Shown here in pieces: positions 55,815 to 63,930 of a DNA stretch of 64,000 nt. The notes beneath the pieces were generated by a model. It searched no databases, was not told the origin of the DNA, and saw nothing but the letters and a program-made list of their open reading frames with translations. The position numbers and the translations under genes are program-made. Position 1 is the first letter of the stretch, and each line of letters starts with the position of its first letter. Source of the DNA: Companilactobacillus nantensis DSM 16982 (GTDB lineage: Bacteria > Bacillota > Bacilli > Lactobacillales > Lactobacillaceae); NCBI RefSeq assembly GCF_001435815.1, contig NZ_AZFV01000017.1, forward strand, positions 1 to 64,000, in the 5' to 3' direction.

Positions 55815-56213
55815 ATGGTAACCATTTATACATCTCCAAGTTGCACTTCATGTCGTAAAGCCAAGGCTTGGCTCGAACAACATGACATTCCTTACAAAGA
55901 AAGAAACATTTACTCAGAACCTTTAAATAAGCAAGAAATCAAACAAGTTCTTCAAATGACTGAAAACGGTACAGAGGAAATTATCTCTACTCGTTCAAAG
56001 GCATTCCAAAACCTTAAGGTTGATTTAGACGATTTAACAATTGATCAATTGTTAGATTTAGTTCAAACAAACCCAGGTCTATTGAAGCGTCCTATCATCA
56101 TGGATGACAAACGTCTCCAAGTTGGATTTAATGAGGACGAAATTAGAAGATTCTTGCCTAGAAGTGTTAGAACTATGGAACTTCAAAAGGCTCAACTAAT
56201 GGCTGGCTTATAA
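55815..56213 (+). CDS. spx: Redox-stress regulator Spx
   Basis: A 132-residue ArsC-fold regulator that binds the RNA polymerase alpha C-terminal domain. The redox switch is Cys10-x-x-Cys13 (SCTSCRKA), and the RPI motif ([17 protein letters not shown]) is intact. Start with AAGGAGAG. First gene of the spx-mecA-coiA-spxH-relQ-nadK order known from Bacillus; SpxH encoded at 62211 would target it to ClpXP. Confidence 0.95.
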   Translation: MVTIYTSPSCTSCRKAKAWLEQHDIPYKERNIYSEPLNKQEIKQVLQMTENGTEEIISTRSKAFQNLKVDLDDLTIDQLLDLVQTNPGLLKRPIIMDDKRLQVGFNEDEIRRFLPRSVRTMELQKAQLMAGL

Positions 56214-56225
56214 AAATAAAACTAG

Positions 56226-56258
56226 AATCACTATACTTTGGTATAGTGATTTTTTTTT
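56226..56258 (+). terminator. spx terminator
   Basis: AATCACTATA...TATAGTGATTTTTTTT. Confidence 0.88.
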
Positions 56259-56260
56259 AC

Positions 56261-56280
56261 CCATCTCCGGCTAGTTTGAT
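56261..56280 (+). repeat. Family-1 scar: left and right tips joined
   Basis: CCATCTCCGGCTAGTTTGAT contains the left tip (as GCCACCTCC in copy A) fused to the right tip and flank (CCGGCTAGTTTATT) with nothing between. It reads as a near-precise deletion product. No gene is seen in 56281-56641. Confidence 0.55.
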
Positions 56281-56641
56281 AGTTATTTTAAATGGTTTGT
56301 TAGGAATAAAATTGAAAAAACTGGAAAAGAGTTCTAAATACGGAAACGGCACTCAACTAATTTTGTATTCCTATGTAGTAATAATTAATTAGTTAATTTG
56401 ATTTTGAAAAAGAACGGACAATTTTTTTGAAGTGTCTTATTTTTACTGTATTATTCTGCAATTTTTATTGAAAAATCGAGAAATAATACACATATTTCAT
56501 TAAAGTGGATATTATCTAATGCTTGGCGCACTAAGGTTCAGCTTTGGGAAAATGGTTTTATATATATTGGAATAATACGATATTAATATATCGATATACT
56601 TATAGTACAAGATTACATAATTTTTAAGGATGGTTGAAATT

Positions 56642-58975
56642 ATGGTAAAGTCGAGAGTACTTTTCAAGCCTAAGATTGTTCGTTATATAGTAAGACTTGT
56701 CATTTTATTGGGTATGGCTTTTTTGCCGTTTTTAGGTGGTCAGGTGGTCCATGCTGACGATGTGAATATTCAAGATGTGTTGAGTCAGGATAATGGTACA
56801 ACTGTTACTAATTCAACTAACACAATCATGCCTTTAACTGTGGAAAGTGCGGCTGATCCGACTGATATTGCTAGTGGTACTTTTGGAGATGCTGATTGGA
56901 GTATTGATGCTAATGGGAAACTTAGTATTACTACATCAAAAGACGGATATACAATGTTACCGAAGCTGACAGCTATCAATAGTGGTCCAACCGATTTACC
57001 TTGGAAGAACTATACTAATCAAATTAAAAGTGTATATGTTGGTAAAAATGTTGGGGCTAACGCCCAATCTGATTATTTATTTTCTACTCTTCCAAATGTT
57101 GTCAGCATTGACGTTAGTAATTTGGACACTTTGATAATGAAATCTGCAGAATATATGTTCCTTAAAGATTCAAAACTAGTTGAAGTCATTGGTTTAGAAA
57201 ATTGGAATATACCATATCTTACTTCTATTAGTCATATGTTTGACTCTGATTCAGCATTGACATCGATAGAAGGGATTGGGAATTGGGATACATCAAGAAT
57301 CACAAACATTTCAGGTTTATTTAGTAATGCAAAATCATTGAAAGATATTTCAGAATTGGAAAAATGGGACACTTCAAGTATAACAAATATGGATTCTATA
57401 TTTTATTCCACGACAATAACGGATTTTTCTCCTATAAAGAACTGGGATGTATCCAAAGTTACCAGTATGTCTTCGATGTTTACATACAATTCAAGTGTTA
57501 CAAGTTTAGATTTTAATTGGGATACCTCTTCAGTTAAATTTTTTACCAATATTTTTTCAGGTTGCACTAATCTTAGTGTAATTAATGGTCTAGATAAATT
57601 TAAGACTGAAAATGCCACGAACTTAGATGGTATGTTCAATAATGATAATAAATTATTGTCACTTTCAGATATTTCTAATTGGAATACTTCAAATGTCGTG
57701 AATATGTCGTATACGTTTAGTTACTGTAAGGTATTACCTAATTTAGATTTAAGTGAGTGGGATACATCCAATGTCACGAATATGGCGGGTATGTTTAGTG
57801 GTGACACTAATTTAAATGAGAATAATTTAATCGGCCTAGATAAATTTGATACTTCAAATGTTATAAGTATGACGAGTATGTTTAGTAATACAGGATTCAC
57901 TGTATTAGATTTGACCAATTTTAGTACGTCAAAAGTTACAACTATGAATGGTATGTTTGAAAGTACAATGAAACTACAAAAAATAATTGGAAATTTCGAT
58001 ACCAGTAATGTTAATAATATGAATGCTCTCTTTAATCAATCAAGTATAAGTGACCTTAGTGGATTGAATATCTCCGATTGGAATACGTCTAAAGTAACCA
58101 ACATGGGATCGATGTTTAGAAGTACTACAGGTATTAAAACTTTGGATTTATCAAGATGGAATACTTCAAATGTTACGACTTATTATCTAATGTTTAATAA
58201 TGCACGGGCTTTGGAATCAATTGATATATCGAATTTTGATATGACTAATGCTACAGATGTTACTTATATATTTTATTCTACTCCTAAACTATGGAAAGTG
58301 ACTTTTGGTCCGAAGTCAATTCTTTCACTTCCCAAGCCTGTTCAGATGACAAATGAAAATAAGATTATGTTAGGTAATCCTAAACCAGGTACTGCTATTG
58401 GTGACACAACTTATTCAGCTATCAGTGATAAGTGGCAGGAAGTTGATTCTGATAACGGTGGAACTGATCACTCTCCACAAGGAAAACTGCTATCTGCTGA
58501 CGAGTTAATGGATCTATATGATCAACCTGGTGGTCCAACTGAAACCTACGTCTGGCAACAACAACCTAAAATTGATATGAATATGAGCGTTCCTGATATT
58601 GATTTTGGAAGAACTTACAACTCAGCAGGATTAGTAAAACGTAATGACAACTTCGAAATTCATGTGAATAACAATAGTTACCCAACTGATGCCATTCCAG
58701 CTAAAATTGAAGTTTCAATGGAGAGACCACTAACAGATAGTGTGGATTCTTCCAAGACGTTAAATGATGTCCTTATTTTTAAGGGTGAAGATAATATTGA
58801 GAAAGTTTTATCCGCTACCGATACTGAAATTTATGATGGGGATATTGCTAATGGTTCTAGCGACTTATCATGGGATAATGACCATGGAATTTTATTGAAC
58901 ATGAACAATGATCGATTCGCGCAAAATGGGCATTACTCAACCACTCTGAATTGGACATTAACTAATAGTCTCTAA
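56642..58975 (+). CDS. BspA-type LRR surface protein with WxL-like domain
   Basis: A secreted protein of about 777 residues. The signal peptide ends VHA-D (about 35). Residues 90-560 hold about fifteen BspA/DUF285 repeats of the form W-D-T-S-x-V-T-x-M-x-x-M-F (LSEWDTSNVTNMAGMFSG). The last about 170 residues match the C-terminus of the 13315 protein (DIDFG, LSWDNDHGILL, YSTTLNWTLTNSL), a WxL-like wall-binding domain. The start is placed 11 bases after AAGGA. It is inserted between spx and mecA, genes normally closely linked. Adhesion or host interaction is inferred. Confidence 0.82.
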   Translation: MVKSRVLFKPKIVRYIVRLVILLGMAFLPFLGGQVVHADDVNIQDVLSQDNGTTVTNSTNTIMPLTVESAADPTDIASGTFGDADWSIDANGKLSITTSKDGYTMLPKLTAINSGPTDLPWKNYTNQIKSVYVGKNVGANAQSDYLFSTLPNVVSIDVSNLDTLIMKSAEYMFLKDSKLVEVIGLENWNIPYLTSISHMFDSDSALTSIEGIGNWDTSRITNISGLFSNAKSLKDISELEKWDTSSITNMDSIFYSTTITDFSPIKNWDVSKVTSMSSMFTYNSSVTSLDFNWDTSSVKFFTNIFSGCTNLSVINGLDKFKTENATNLDGMFNNDNKLLSLSDISNWNTSNVVNMSYTFSYCKVLPNLDLSEWDTSNVTNMAGMFSGDTNLNENNLIGLDKFDTSNVISMTSMFSNTGFTVLDLTNFSTSKVTTMNGMFESTMKLQKIIGNFDTSNVNNMNALFNQSSISDLSGLNISDWNTSKVTNMGSMFRSTTGIKTLDLSRWNTSNVTTYYLMFNNARALESIDISNFDMTNATDVTYIFYSTPKLWKVTFGPKSILSLPKPVQMTNENKIMLGNPKPGTAIGDTTYSAISDKWQEVDSDNGGTDHSPQGKLLSADELMDLYDQPGGPTETYVWQQQPKIDMNMSVPDIDFGRTYNSAGLVKRNDNFEIHVNNNSYPTDAIPAKIEVSMERPLTDSVDSSKTLNDVLIFKGEDNIEKVLSATDTEIYDGDIANGSSDLSWDNDHGILLNMNNDRFAQNGHYSTTLNWTLTNSL

Positions 58976-59105
58976 AAAGGACATAATCTTTGACTACTAT
59001 TTCAACTTTTAGTATATTGTTCGAATGACTTCTAATATCGATGTATGATAGTTGAAATAGTTTTTGAGACTGTTAAAATGTAGATACAGAATTGAGGTGA
59101 CTATG

Positions 59106-59780
59106 ATGGAAATGGATCGACTTAATGAGAACACGATCAGAGTCATTCTTAGTACAGAAGATTTACAAGAACGCGGGGTAACTGTTTTGGATTTGCTTGG
59201 CAATAAGAAACAGATTGAAACGTTCTTCTACAGTATTTTGGATGAAGTTGATAAGGATCATGCTTTTACAAACAACGAACCCGTTACTTTCCAAATCATG
59301 CCAAACAAGGCCGGCTTGGAGCTATTGATTAGCAAGAGTGATGATTCTGACGGCACAGGTTCATTGCCATTAAATGGGCTACAAGATTCAGCCGATAATA
59401 ATGATGATAATAACTTTGATGATGAAAAAGTTGGAACTGAAGAATATGACAGCGATACTGCTCCATATTTAAATGACCCAGATACACCTACAAAGACTGT
59501 TATCGTTGAATTTAAAGACTTTGAAGATTATGTCCAATTGGCTAATTTGTTACACTTAGAAAGTGGAATTTCAAACCTTTGGGAATACAAAGATAAGTAT
59601 TACTTGCAATTGATTCTGTTCACAGATGAAATGCATGAAATGACTTACAGCGATGTCTTAGCACTACTCAGCGAGTATAGTTTTAAGACTAAGGTTACCG
59701 CAGCTGTCTTATCTGAGTATGGTAAAAAGATTATGACAAAGACTGCTTTGGAATTAACAAGATATTATTTTGCAAAATAA
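59106..59780 (+). CDS. mecA: Adaptor protein MecA
   Basis: A 224-residue adaptor that delivers targets (for example ComK-like or Spx-pathway proteins) to ClpC/ClpP. The N-terminal domain begins MEMDRLNENTIRV. A linker (about 80-130) is strongly acidic (DDEKVGTEEYDSD) and the C-terminal half carries the Clp-binding fold (FKDFEDYVQLANLL). The second ATG of ATGATG is chosen, 6 bases after GAGGTG. Confidence 0.94.
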   Translation: MEMDRLNENTIRVILSTEDLQERGVTVLDLLGNKKQIETFFYSILDEVDKDHAFTNNEPVTFQIMPNKAGLELLISKSDDSDGTGSLPLNGLQDSADNNDDNNFDDEKVGTEEYDSDTAPYLNDPDTPTKTVIVEFKDFEDYVQLANLLHLESGISNLWEYKDKYYLQLILFTDEMHEMTYSDVLALLSEYSFKTKVTAAVLSEYGKKIMTKTALELTRYYFAK

Positions 59781-59782
59781 TT

Positions 59783-59810
59783 AGATCAACCGTTAGGTTG
59801 ATCTTTTTTT
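59783..59810 (+). terminator. mecA terminator
   Basis: AGATCAACC-GTTA-GGTTGATCT with seven T. Confidence 0.9.
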
Positions 59811-59854
59811 GAATATGTTTAAAAATAAAAGATAGTTATTTGGAGGAAGATACG

Positions 59855-60094
59855 ATGGCAACTACGGCAATTTATATCTCAGAGTTAGGAAAGAACCTTA
59901 AGAAAATAACTGATGATGTTGTTAATTATGATGATTACGTTATAATTACAAAACCTAAAAATAGAAATGTGGTTCTTATGTCGGAAAAGGAATTTAATTC
60001 TTGGAAAGAAACTTTGTATTTATTAGAAACTGAAGCAAATAGAGCGGCGCTTGATGAATCTATCCCCCAAGCAGAAGCTGAACATGAAAATTAA
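59855..60094 (+). CDS. Phd/YefM-like antitoxin, orphan
   Basis: A 79-residue protein; the ATG (59855) follows GGAGGAA. N-terminal fold ATTAIYISELGKNLKKITDDVVNYDDYVIITKPKNRNVVLMSEKEFNSW is the Phd/YefM DNA-binding pattern; the helical tail would wrap a YoeB- or RelE-like toxin. A terminator follows directly and no toxin gene is present, so it is orphaned or regulates elsewhere. Confidence 0.8.
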   Translation: MATTAIYISELGKNLKKITDDVVNYDDYVIITKPKNRNVVLMSEKEFNSWKETLYLLETEANRAALDESIPQAEAEHEN

Positions 60095-60098
60095 TATC

Positions 60099-60135
60099 AA
60101 AAAGTCGTCATATCCATTGGGTAGACGGCTTTTTA
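60099..60135. terminator. Bidirectional terminator
   Basis: AAAAAGTCGTCATATCC pairs with GGGTAGACGGCTTTTT. Confidence 0.75.
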
Positions 60136-60143
60136 AGTTCCAA

Positions 60144-60473
60144 TTAAATCCATGGTTCAAACATCATTGATATCAAAAATATGATAACTAGGAATCTGAC
60201 TAAATGATGTGACCAATGAATTTTTCCTTGACCATAACCATGTAAAACTGCAGCGAACCAAATAACTAATAGTAAAATAGTTTCTACTAAATATATTTGA
60301 CTGTGGAAAGATAGCAGAGTAATGACCAGTATGATCAAACTCGTAATGTTTAAGAAACCACTTAACTTGATTGACGTATTTGCTTTCATGTAATTGGAAA
60401 AATTTAAAATGCTAATGATTCCCATTAAACCAATGAATAGAGCTGCTAAGCACATAGCGATAAAATTAATCAT
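60144..60473 (-). CDS. Small four-segment membrane protein
   Basis: A 109-residue hydrophobic protein with four predicted membrane segments and an internal KIHWSHHLVR loop. GGAGG precedes the ATG. Convergent to the antitoxin gene. No family recognised. Confidence 0.6.
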   Translation of the reverse strand: MINFIAMCLAALFIGLMGIISILNFSNYMKANTSIKLSGFLNITSLIILVITLLSFHSQIYLVETILLLVIWFAAVLHGYGQGKIHWSHHLVRFLVIIFLISMMFEPWI

Positions 60474-60572
60474 TTTGGTGCCTCCGGTAAAGATTTTTAC
60501 TCATCTTAGCATGGTTATTAAAATTTGGTATATTGGAGGTTCTAATAAAGTAGGCCAATTCGTCAAACTTTA

Positions 60573-60586
60573 TGGAAACGCATACA
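60573..60586 (+). promoter_or_regulatory. cre site before the immunity locus
   Basis: TGGAAACGCATACA matches TGNAANCGNNNNCA without mismatch, 37 bp before the pseudogene start. Confidence 0.5.
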
Positions 60587-60623
60587 TTGATTTGCTAAAA
60601 TTTAATCAGGTGGTGAGGATAAT

Positions 60624-60908
60624 ATGGTAGAAAAAGCAGAAATTATTGATGTAATGAAACAATTGAATCAAGCATTAAATCAGGCACATACTAATTCTCT
60701 GACAGCACAATTTGTTAATTAGAGTTTAGTGGAATTACAAAATAGTGAAGGGGTAGCTTTTACAGGTGCAATGCAATATTTTTTGAATAAAGCTCCAGTA
60801 GTCAAATTATCCGACGGTATCAAGTTAAATGAAACAGAAAAGAAGCTATGGCATCAGGCACTATCTTTTAATGAATTAGGCAATAATCTGTGGGGTGCGA
60901 ACATCTAA
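60624..60908 (+). pseudogene. Bacteriocin-immunity-like gene with in-frame stop
   Basis: A 94-codon frame (GGTGAGGA site, ATG 60624, TAA 60906) interrupted by TAG at 60720-60722. The frame reads through on both sides: TAQFVN-stop-SLVELQNSEG aligns with TAQYVQETLNNLRKENE of the intact paralogue downstream, where the stop position is Glu. So one GAG-to-TAG change explains it. The C-terminal half (AFTGAMQYFLNKAPVV) also matches the paralogue. The family is EntA/LciA-type immunity, by resemblance. Confidence 0.75.
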
Positions 60909-60931
60909 AATTAAGGATGGCGTGGATTATT

Positions 60932-61231
60932 ATGAAACAAGCAGATCAAGAAAAAGTTATCAAAGCAATGGAAAATTTGAGCTTTGAATTAAATAAATAT
61001 CATCCAAATTCCCAAACGGCACAGTATGTTCAGGAAACGTTGAATAATTTGCGTAAGGAAAATGAGAAAGCTTTTACTGGAACATTTGAGTACTTCATTA
61101 TTAAGGCTTCAATGTTGCGACACGATGAAAATATCGAATTGAATGAAATTGAAGAGGCTCGTTTTTGGGATGTCTCGTGTTTGAAAGATTTAGGTAATGA
61201 TATGTTCTTTGGTATGGGGATTGGTTGGTAG
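60932..61231 (+). CDS. Enterocin A-type bacteriocin immunity protein
   Basis: A 99-residue helical protein resembling EntA-type immunity proteins: ENLSFELNKYHPNSQTAQYVQETLNNLRKENEKAF and later helices. These sit at the membrane interior and protect from class IIa bacteriocins. The ribosome site is weak, and the gene begins 23 bp after the broken paralogue. No bacteriocin structural gene is linked, so it would give protection from bacteriocins of other strains. Confidence 0.7.
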   Translation: MKQADQEKVIKAMENLSFELNKYHPNSQTAQYVQETLNNLRKENEKAFTGTFEYFIIKASMLRHDENIELNEIEEARFWDVSCLKDLGNDMFFGMGIGW

Positions 61232-61232
61232 T

Positions 61233-61258
61233 ATTTCTTGCTCCTAGGCTAGTTTATT
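61233..61258 (+). repeat. Right-end fragment of a family-1 repeat
   Basis: TTTCTTGCTCCTAGGCTAGT plus TTATT resembles the right arm and tip (TTCTTGTTCCTTCCGGCTAGTTTATT). The left part is missing. It lies right after the immunity gene stop. Confidence 0.55.
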
Positions 61259-61296
61259 AAACGTTTTTTGCGTAGTTTTTATCTGAGGTGATGAAA

Positions 61297-62175
61297 ATGT
61301 ATGCAGCGTTAGATGAACGTGGAACTTTGATTTATGCACAGGAGGCAGTGGAAAGTCAGAAGTATTTTTGTTGTCACTGTGATCAGCAGGTTAAGCTGAT
61401 TTTAACTGAGAGCCGGAAATACTTTCGCCACGCTAATAAGTCGAATAACAGTATTAACGAACGATTGATTCACCAAAAAGGCAAGCAGCTGATTTTAGAT
61501 GAATTGGCCAATTATGATTTTAAGAAGGTTGAAAGTGAATACTATTTGGCTGATATTCAACAACGACCAGATATTTTTATTAATCGGGAATTAGTTATTG
61601 AGTATCAGTGTGCTCGGATTGATGAGTCTGTTTTGGAAGAACGCGTTGCAGGATATCGAAAGTTAGGCTTGGAAAGTATCTGGATTTTAGGAGGAGCTTA
61701 CTTAGAAGTAGGGGTACGACGTGAACATTTGAAATTTATTTCGTATAGTGAAAATTATGGTTATTTTTTATTGCTGTTAGATTCCTTGAACCAGCGTTTA
61801 ACTTTGTTCCATCACATAAAATTTATAGGCCCGTTCAATAAAATTTTTTATCAACGAGAAATTTTTTCAAAGGATAATTTGCCTAATCTTTTCACACTTC
61901 AAGTTAGCGAATATCCGATTAATCCGATGATGATGCAAAACCATTTACTGAAGAAATTACGTCAAAAAAATGATCCTCAATCGCAATGGGTCAAAATGAA
62001 TTTTTATCAACAAAATGGACAAACGGTTGAAGCTTATTTGGAAGATTATGCTTTTGTGCCACAGGCTCCAATTTATCAGACACCAGCTTGGCAACAGGTT
62101 TGTGGTATAGAAATAAATCTGTTAAAACAGCCATTACTAAGACATGACCAAATAAAAAAGCCTCCACAGTTGTGA
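61297..62175 (+). CDS. coiA: Competence protein CoiA
   Basis: A 292-residue CoiA-family protein needed for DNA uptake or recombination in competent Firmicutes. A zinc-finger-like FCCHCDQQV lies at about 24-32. The nuclease-like core has RPDIFINRELVIEYQCARI (about 90-110). The start ATG is 6 bases after GAGGTG. Placed between mecA and spxH as in Bacillus, but pepF is missing from the usual order. Confidence 0.9.
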   Translation: MYAALDERGTLIYAQEAVESQKYFCCHCDQQVKLILTESRKYFRHANKSNNSINERLIHQKGKQLILDELANYDFKKVESEYYLADIQQRPDIFINRELVIEYQCARIDESVLEERVAGYRKLGLESIWILGGAYLEVGVRREHLKFISYSENYGYFLLLLDSLNQRLTLFHHIKFIGPFNKIFYQREIFSKDNLPNLFTLQVSEYPINPMMMQNHLLKKLRQKNDPQSQWVKMNFYQQNGQTVEAYLEDYAFVPQAPIYQTPAWQQVCGIEINLLKQPLLRHDQIKKPPQL

Positions 62176-62186
62176 AGGCTTTTTTG
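62155..62186. terminator. Bidirectional terminator between coiA and spxH
   Basis: AAAAAAGCCTCCACA pairs with TGTGAAGGCTTTTTT. Confidence 0.85.
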
Positions 62187-62210
62187 ACGCTTATATTCGC
62201 TTGTTTCAAA

Positions 62211-62858
62211 TTACCGTCTGAATTTATCCAAACTGATAACAGAACAAGAATTAGCATAACTTTGCGTTTGTGGAAGTTCTCGTTCCAACATCGCATTAAT
62301 ATTATTGGTAATACTTTCTTGAGAACGTGAGTCGCCGAAGTCGTTGATCATCATACCAGGACGTTCTTCATTGTCGAGATCAAAGACCACAGCTGTGGGA
62401 GCTTTTTGAATTTTCATTTCCATTGATAATTGCTGGTCACGTTTTAGACCTTGAACAACGCATTGACTTTCTTTATCAGTCATAATTGACTTGTAATCAA
62501 GCCCGCTATTGTTAATTGCACGTTTGATAGTGGTATCATCAAAGGGATTGTTTAGAACGTTTATTTGTTCTTGAAGATTCATTAAAAAGTTACGTGCCTT
62601 TTTGTTTCCTTGGCAAGAGGCAGCCTTATATAGCTTAGCGGCTTCAAGCACTTCTTGTGAAGCAGTGGTGCGTTCCTCAATATCAGAAATTTTGAAACCT
62701 TTTAAATGCATGTAATCATTTATTGTAGCCATATTATAGTTCGTTACGAAATGATATTGTGTATCAATGTCATGTTTGCGAGTGAAATCGATGAATGCTT
62801 GTTCCACCTTTAAACAATACGAACATAAGGGATTAATATATAAGAATATTTCCCACAT
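62211..62858 (-). CDS. spxH: ClpXP adaptor SpxH (YjbH), DsbA-like fold
   Basis: A 215-residue DsbA-like protein. The N-terminal PLCSYC gives a CxxC pair (12-15), as in YjbH, with a later YKAASCQGNKKARNFLM segment. It is not secreted. It binds Spx and presents it to ClpXP. Transcribed opposite to its neighbours coiA and relQ, which differs from the Bacillus order but keeps the linkage to spx and relQ. Confidence 0.88.
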   Translation of the reverse strand: MWEIFLYINPLCSYCLKVEQAFIDFTRKHDIDTQYHFVTNYNMATINDYMHLKGFKISDIEERTTASQEVLEAAKLYKAASCQGNKKARNFLMNLQEQINVLNNPFDDTTIKRAINNSGLDYKSIMTDKESQCVVQGLKRDQQLSMEMKIQKAPTAVVFDLDNEERPGMMINDFGDSRSQESITNNINAMLERELPQTQSYANSCSVISLDKFRR

Positions 62859-63273
62859 TACTTTTTCCCTCCATATCTCTATTGCATAGTCATTCTACCA
62901 ACAATCTTTCAAAAGGTAAAATTATAAACTCATGAACATAATTCTAGAATTGAGTGAATCTTAAACGGATATACGATATATTTAATAAGTAACTAAAGGT
63001 TGTAGTGATTGTCAGCACTAAAACGACAGCAGCTGCTATTTATTGAATCATTGTTTGGGGCATATTAATTATCATAAGTGATCACGTTATGATTATACAT
63101 AACTTACGAACGATTTGAAAAATTTTCAAATTGTATAGCAAGTTTCTATACATACTAATGTGTCAGTAGTAGTATATGCAAATTTTATGTCTCATAAATA
63201 AATTAATAGTAGTATAGAAGAGCCTATAGAAGTGAACGGGGTACAATCTTTAGTAAGTAAAAGTGAGGTCATT
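62859..63273. other. Divergent region between spxH and relQ
   Basis: 415 bp of AT-rich sequence holding both promoters. Only short dyads are seen (for example CAGCAGCTGCTA near 63029). No gene, family element or terminator. Confidence 0.4.
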
Positions 63274-63930
63274 ATGTCAGAGATTAAATGGAATGAATTT
63301 TTGATACCATATTCACAGGCGGTTGACGAATTAAAAATTAAATTTAGAAATTTACGTAAGGAATTTCTTGAAAAAAATGAACATTCGCCAATTGAATTTG
63401 TGACTGGCCGTGTTAAGACAGTTGATAGTATTCGCGAAAAAATGCGTCGTCGTTTTATTAGTGAAGAATTACTAGAACAAGATATGCAAGATATTGCCGG
63501 AATTAGAATTCAATGTCAGTTCGTGGAAGATATTTATGACGTTGCTAAACTGCTTCATATCAGAGAAGATATGCGGGTGATTGAGGAACGTGATTATATT
63601 GCTAACAGTAAACCCAGTGGTTATCGTTCTTATCACGTTGTCATTGAATATCCAATTCAAACTTCAACTGGTCAAAAAAATATTTTAGCAGAAATTCAAA
63701 TTAGAACTTTGGCAATGAACTTCTGGTCAACGATTGAACACTCTTTGAACTACAAATATAAGGGTGATTTTCCTGAAGAAATTAATGAACGACTCAAACG
63801 TGCTGCTGAAGCTTCCTTCATGTTGGACGAAGAGATGTCCAAGATTCGTGAAGAAATTCAAGATGCACAACAATATTTCACTGATCGAAAACGTGATTTA
63901 AATAACCCGACGGAGCACGATAAAAAATGA
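63274..63930 (+). CDS. relQ: Small alarmone synthetase RelQ
   Basis: A 218-residue single-domain (p)ppGpp synthetase. The start is the ATG after AAGTGAGG; an upstream GTG frame extension is unlikely. Synthetase core: RKEFLE, the GTP/ATP region ITGRVKTVDSIREKMRRR-like segment (about 40-62), the DIAGIRIQC strand with catalytic Asp (about 72) and the EIQIRTLAMNFWSTIEHSL motif (about 135) with catalytic Glu. No hydrolase domain. Its TGA overlaps the ATG of the NAD kinase gene, as in the Bacillus order. Confidence 0.94.
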   Translation: MSEIKWNEFLIPYSQAVDELKIKFRNLRKEFLEKNEHSPIEFVTGRVKTVDSIREKMRRRFISEELLEQDMQDIAGIRIQCQFVEDIYDVAKLLHIREDMRVIEERDYIANSKPSGYRSYHVVIEYPIQTSTGQKNILAEIQIRTLAMNFWSTIEHSLNYKYKGDFPEEINERLKRAAEASFMLDEEMSKIREEIQDAQQYFTDRKRDLNNPTEHDKK

